A stretch of 29,765 nt of DNA from Bifidobacterium breve (GTDB taxonomy: Bacteria; Actinomycetota; Acidimicrobiia; IMCC26256; PALSA-555), in NCBI GenBank assembly GCA_945889545.1, contig CAMDCC010000005.1:1-29765 (forward strand), read 5' to 3'. Below are positions 26,747-29,765 of the stretch, piece after piece; positions within the stretch are counted from its first letter, which is position 1, and the number at the start of each line of letters is the position of its first letter. The position numbers and the translations under genes were made by a program. A model generated the notes under the pieces. The model ran no database searches, had not been told where the DNA came from, and saw nothing but the letters and a program-made list of their open reading frames with translations.

Positions 26747-28560
26747 GGCCGGCCAAGGGCGGCACCGTAAGTGCACCGTGGGGTTCGATCTTCCTTGACG
26801 AGGCACTCAGTCGCGACGAGGCCGAACGAGTGCTTAAGCGTCTCTGGCGGATGCTGCGCCCGTGGCGCCTGCGCATCTTCATCTCCGCGCTGTTGATCGT
26901 CGGGCAGACCGCGTGCGTGCTCGCGGGTCCAGCGCTGGTCGGGCACGGGATCGACGACGGCTTGAAGGTGAACAACCCAGACAAGCTCAACCTGTACGCG
27001 TCGCTCTACCTCGGGGTCGCAGTCTTCGCGCTCGTCATGGGGCGCCTCTCCATCCGAGCCGTCGCCCGGATCGGCGAGACCTTCCTGCGTGAGCTGCGTG
27101 TGAGGGTCTTCCGGCACTTGCTCTCGCTCGGAATGGAGTTCTTTGAGCGCGAGAAGACGGGTCGCCTGGTCGCTCGCCTCACCTCCGACGTGGAGGCGAT
27201 GCAGGAGCTCGTGCAGACCGGGCTCACGATGTTCATCCAGAACATCCTCGTGTTCGTCGGCGCGTTGATCGCCATCTTCCTGACGAGTTGGCAGCTCGCG
27301 CTCTTCACCCTCGTCGTCGTGCCCCCCGTCTACGTTGCCAGTCGCTGGTTCCGGAGGGCCTCCAATCGGGCCTACTTGGATGTTCGGGAGCGGATTGGGA
27401 CCAACCTCGCCACCTTGCAGGAAGGGCTCGCGGGCGTTCGGGTCGTGCAGGCCTTCGGGCGAGAGCGCGCGTTCACCCGCCGGTTCAACGAGACGAACGA
27501 GGCCCAGTACGACGCCAACATCAAGACGGCGAGGATCGCTACGCGCTACTTCCCCGTGGTCGAGTACTCCGGGGTGCTCGGTATAGCGATCATCATCGGT
27601 GTCGGCGGATGGCTCGTTGACGCAGGCACGATCAAGATCGGCGTTGTCCTTTCGTTCGTGCTCTACCTCAACAGCTTGTTCGAGCCGGTCCAGCAGCTCA
27701 GCCAGCTCTACAACACGCTGCAGTCGGCCGGGGCGGCGTTGCACAAGCTGTTCGACCTTCTCGACACCAAGCCATCGATCGCCGAGCGTTCTGGTGCCAT
27801 CGACCTCCCGCCAGTCGGCGCGCTCGAAGTCGACGAGGTGTCGTTCGGTTACGCGCATGGTCCCGACGTCTTGCACTCCGTTTCGCTCACGGTGGCGGCG
27901 GGGGAGCGCATCGCGCTCGTTGGTCCCACGGGTGCCGGCAAGTCGACGTTGGCCAAGCTCGTGACTCGGTTCTACGACCCGCGCTCAGGAGTCGTGCGGT
28001 TCGGCGGAACCGATCTGCGCGACGCGACGATCCAGTCCTTGCGCGAGCGCATCGTGGTCGTCCCGCAGGAGGGCTATCTCTTCGCCGGCACGATCCGCGA
28101 GAACGTTCGCGTCGGCCGGCCCGAGGCAACCGATGCCGAAGTCGACGCGGCGCTGGAGGCGCTCGGTGTGCGCGAGCGATTCTCCTTGCTCCCCGAAGGG
28201 CTCGAGACCGAGGTGCGTGAGCGAGGAAGCCGCTTGTCTGCGGGTGAGCGCCAGCTTGTTTCGTTGGCGCGGGCCGCGCTTGCCGACCCGGCGCTGCTCG
28301 TGCTCGACGAGGCGACGTCGAACCTTGATCCGGGCACCGAACAGGCTGTCGAGCGCGCGCTCGAAGCACTCACTGCACAGCGATCCGTCGTGGTGGTCGC
28401 GCACCGTCTCTCGACGGCGGCGCGAGCCGATCGCATCGCAGTGATCGACCACGGCAATCTCGCGGAGGTCGGTACGCACGACGAGCTGCTCCGGCAGGAA
28501 GGTCGCTACGCGAGCTTGTGGGCGTCGTGGACGGCCGCGCAGTCGGTGCGGGCGTCGTGA
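26743..28560 (+). CDS. ABC exporter subunit (heterodimer partner 2)
   Basis: A 605-residue half-transporter. An N-terminal cytoplasmic stretch (LDEALSRDEAERVLKRLWRMLRPWR) precedes six membrane helices at about 44-315. ATPase domain: Walker A GPTGAGKST (394-402), Q-loop Gln442 (VVPQEGYLF), Walker B LLVLDEATS with catalytic Glu523, switch His554. The signature is LSAGE (498-502) in place of LSGGQ. Its intact Walker B would pair with partner 1's intact signature to make the working ATP site; its weak signature meets partner 1's Asp508 at the degenerate site. ATG 26743 overlaps partner 1's stop. The gene ends 34 nt from the convergent GGDEF gene; no clear terminator is seen in that gap. Confidence 0.9.
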   Translation: MRPAKGGTVSAPWGSIFLDEALSRDEAERVLKRLWRMLRPWRLRIFISALLIVGQTACVLAGPALVGHGIDDGLKVNNPDKLNLYASLYLGVAVFALVMGRLSIRAVARIGETFLRELRVRVFRHLLSLGMEFFEREKTGRLVARLTSDVEAMQELVQTGLTMFIQNILVFVGALIAIFLTSWQLALFTLVVVPPVYVASRWFRRASNRAYLDVRERIGTNLATLQEGLAGVRVVQAFGRERAFTRRFNETNEAQYDANIKTARIATRYFPVVEYSGVLGIAIIIGVGGWLVDAGTIKIGVVLSFVLYLNSLFEPVQQLSQLYNTLQSAGAALHKLFDLLDTKPSIAERSGAIDLPPVGALEVDEVSFGYAHGPDVLHSVSLTVAAGERIALVGPTGAGKSTLAKLVTRFYDPRSGVVRFGGTDLRDATIQSLRERIVVVPQEGYLFAGTIRENVRVGRPEATDAEVDAALEALGVRERFSLLPEGLETEVRERGSRLSAGERQLVSLARAALADPALLVLDEATSNLDPGTEQAVERALEALTAQRSVVVVAHRLSTAARADRIAVIDHGNLAEVGTHDELLRQEGRYASLWASWTAAQSVRAS

Positions 28561-28594
28561 ACGCGAGGTTGCTGCGGGCCGTTAGCGAGGGAGA

Positions 28595-29644
28595 TCAGTC
28601 GGTGGTGAGATCGACCAATTCGTCGTCGACCATGGCGTCATCGAAGAACGCGTACCCGTCTCCACCCGACTGCTTGACCTGATACATCGCAGCATCTGCG
28701 TCGCGAAGCAGGCCTTCGGGGCTTGGGTTACCGCCGCTCGCACTCGCGATGCCGAAGGATGCCGTCATTGGGACGAGCTCTCGTCCAGCTTGGATCGGCT
28801 CACGGAAGACGTTGCGGAGCCGATCGGCGAAACCCTTGATCCACTTTTCGTAATGGTCGTGCTCGAGAACAACCACGAACTCGTCGCCGCCATACCGAGC
28901 GACCGTGTCTTGTCCACGTGCGACCGCCGCAAGGCGTCGACCGATCCCGCCGAGCACTTCGTCACCCGCGGCATGACCGAGGGTGTCGTTGATGGACTTG
29001 AACGCATCAAGGTCCAGGAAGAACACCGTGACCGTTCGCCCATCCCGGCCACTCCGCCCGATCGCACCCCGCAAGCGGTCTTCCAAGAGTGTGCGGTTCG
29101 GGAGGTCGGTGAGGGTGTCGTGGAGGGCGCGGTGGCGCAGGTCGCTCTCAATGGCTTTGCGTTCCGACACATCCCGCACGTTCATCGCGATGCCGGCAAC
29201 CGAGGGATCGGCGAGGAGGTTGGCGGCGCGCGCTTCGAGCCATCGCCACGCTCCATCGACGCACTCCGCGCGGAACTCGAAGGTCGTCAACCCGTCGCGT
29301 CGGGCGAGGACGTTGGCCAACGCAGCCCGGACACCTGGCGCATCATCGGGGTGGATCATCTGTATGGCATCCCGCCCGACGATGTCGGCGCGATTGCCCA
29401 GCAGGTCGGTGAGGCCGTCGCTGAGGTAGGTGATGTGGTTCGCTTCGTCCATCACGAGCAGCCCGTCGGCGACGCGGGCGAGCAGCGTGTGCAGCTGGGC
29501 CTCGGTCTCGGGCGCCTGAGTCTCGGCCGCCTGAGTCTCGGGCGCCTGAGTCTCAGGTGGTGGCGCCGTCGGGACCACGGGCGCGGACTCGGTGGCGAGT
29601 TGGGCGGCCAGCGCCGCCGTGAGTGTCGCGGCGCGTGTGGTCAC
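28595..29644 (-). CDS. PAS-GGDEF diguanylate cyclase
   Basis: A 349-residue signalling protein. Residues 1-50 are an Ala/Pro/Glu-rich tail with PETQA repeats; 50-165 a PAS domain with PAC motif (LLARVADGLLVMDEANHITYLSDGLTDLLG; IHPDDAPGVRAAL; WLEARAANLL; NVRDVSERKA); 171-337 a GGDEF domain (HDTLTDLPNRTLLEDRL; FFLDLDAFKSINDTLGHAAGDEVL; ARYGGDEFVVVL). The active-site GGDEF (252-256) is intact, and RGQD (243-246) five residues before it matches the RxxD inhibitory site, so product feedback by c-di-GMP is likely. No membrane helix: a soluble enzyme with an unknown PAS ligand. GTG 29644 is the only usual start codon after the upstream in-frame stop. Confidence 0.9.
   Translation of the reverse strand: MTTRAATLTAALAAQLATESAPVVPTAPPPETQAPETQAAETQAPETEAQLHTLLARVADGLLVMDEANHITYLSDGLTDLLGNRADIVGRDAIQMIHPDDAPGVRAALANVLARRDGLTTFEFRAECVDGAWRWLEARAANLLADPSVAGIAMNVRDVSERKAIESDLRHRALHDTLTDLPNRTLLEDRLRGAIGRSGRDGRTVTVFFLDLDAFKSINDTLGHAAGDEVLGGIGRRLAAVARGQDTVARYGGDEFVVVLEHDHYEKWIKGFADRLRNVFREPIQAGRELVPMTASFGIASASGGNPSPEGLLRDADAAMYQVKQSGGDGYAFFDDAMVDDELVDLTTD
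29500..29559 (-). repeat. Four 15-bp tandem repeats coding for PETQA-like units
   Basis: CCTGAGTCTCGGGCG-type units start at 29500, 29515, 29530 and 29545. On the minus strand they encode PETQA, PETQA, AETQA and PETEA, residues 30-49 of the diguanylate cyclase. The array keeps the frame, so copy number could change linker length. Confidence 0.75.
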
Positions 29645-29698
29645 AAGAGTGAGGATTCGGGCCGCGATGCGCAGCGGTGCAAGGTGGTCGATAGCCCG

Positions 29699-29728
29699 AC
29701 GCTAGCGCTCGAACGCTCAGAGTGACAA
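29699..29728 (-). promoter_or_regulatory. Candidate promoter for the diguanylate cyclase gene
   Basis: TTGTCA (29728-29723) and TAGCGT (29704-29699) are spaced 18 nt apart on the minus strand, about 54 nt before GTG 29644. The rest of the 29645-29765 stretch holds nothing else I can support. Confidence 0.4.
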
Positions 29729-29765
29729 TGCGCAAGCCGGAGAGTGGCCGAGTACGGCCAGCGAC

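Noticed and set aside
29738..29765. The window end looks like the first bases of a class II tRNA (CGGAGAGTGGCCGAG).
   Set aside because: T8 and the GG of a D loop can be placed, but the D-stem partner of GCC does not follow at a normal distance, and only 28 nt are visible. GGCC-gagtac-GGCC may simply be a hairpin.

Overview
The window is a GC-rich, gene-dense stretch of chromosome. It reads as a high-GC Gram-positive actinobacterium, most likely from the Acidimicrobiia or a related deep lineage. That placement is my inference from GTG and ATG starts, many 4-nt ATGA/GTGA gene overlaps, a mycothiol-type maleylpyruvate isomerase family protein, an ethylmalonyl-CoA-pathway-like gene set, and a Rv1900c-like hydrolase-cyclase. 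There is no rRNA, no CRISPR array, no insertion sequence and no recognisable phage structural gene. About ten genes start only 6-9 nt after a TAnnnT hexamer with no Shine-Dalgarno sequence, so leaderless transcription looks like the normal mode here.

Layout. 1-845: the 5' end of a Tat-exported N,N-dimethylformamidase-like protein, divergent from a small conserved protein. 858-2594: an accessory patch with an XRE regulator plus AbiEii-like nucleotidyltransferase pair behind a perfect 22-bp palindrome, a tRNA-Leu(TAA), and three small genes (acidic protein, excisionase-like HTH, YgiT-like zinc-finger remnant). 2595-7035 (minus): HAD phosphatase, histidine phosphatase, a small enoyl-CoA-hydratase-like remnant, a CBS-citrate synthase fusion, a GNAT acetyltransferase, and an APH-type kinase gene broken by an in-frame TGA. 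7061-9098 (plus): a coupled trio of NTF2-like protein, type I pantothenate kinase-like protein and DinB/maleylpyruvate isomerase-type enzyme. 9167-10454 (minus): ECF sigma factor, putative membrane anti-sigma factor, and a secreted Ser-Asp-rich peptide. 10697-11704: a carboxylesterase-thioredoxin fusion. 11752-13792 (minus): an NlpC/P60 domain without a normal N-terminus, a thioredoxin-fold protein and an MBL-fold hydrolase.

13822-23161 holds the most coherent metabolism: a malyl-CoA lyase-type CitE protein, an N-terminally extended acyl-CoA dehydrogenase of the methylsuccinyl-CoA dehydrogenase type, a second acyl-CoA dehydrogenase, and a single-domain MaoC protein. Together they could run mesaconyl-CoA/methylmalyl-CoA steps of the ethylmalonyl-CoA pathway, feeding glyoxylate, acetyl-CoA and propionyl-CoA into central metabolism, where citrate synthase also acts. 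Between them lie an ABC exporter paired with a membrane-anchored SGNH hydrolase, and an alpha/beta-hydrolase-adenylyl cyclase fusion whose hydrolase nucleophile is altered. 23210-28560 carries an MBL hydrolase, a flavin reductase, a 56-residue protein, and a heterodimeric ABC exporter with one degenerate ATP site. The window ends with a PAS-GGDEF diguanylate cyclase.

The most unusual items are the esterase-thioredoxin fusion, the Thr-for-Ser change in the hydrolase-cyclase, the sigma/anti-sigma/acidic-peptide operon, the NlpC/P60 reading frame separated from a thioredoxin-like gene by one in-frame TGA, and the pervasive leaderless promoters.
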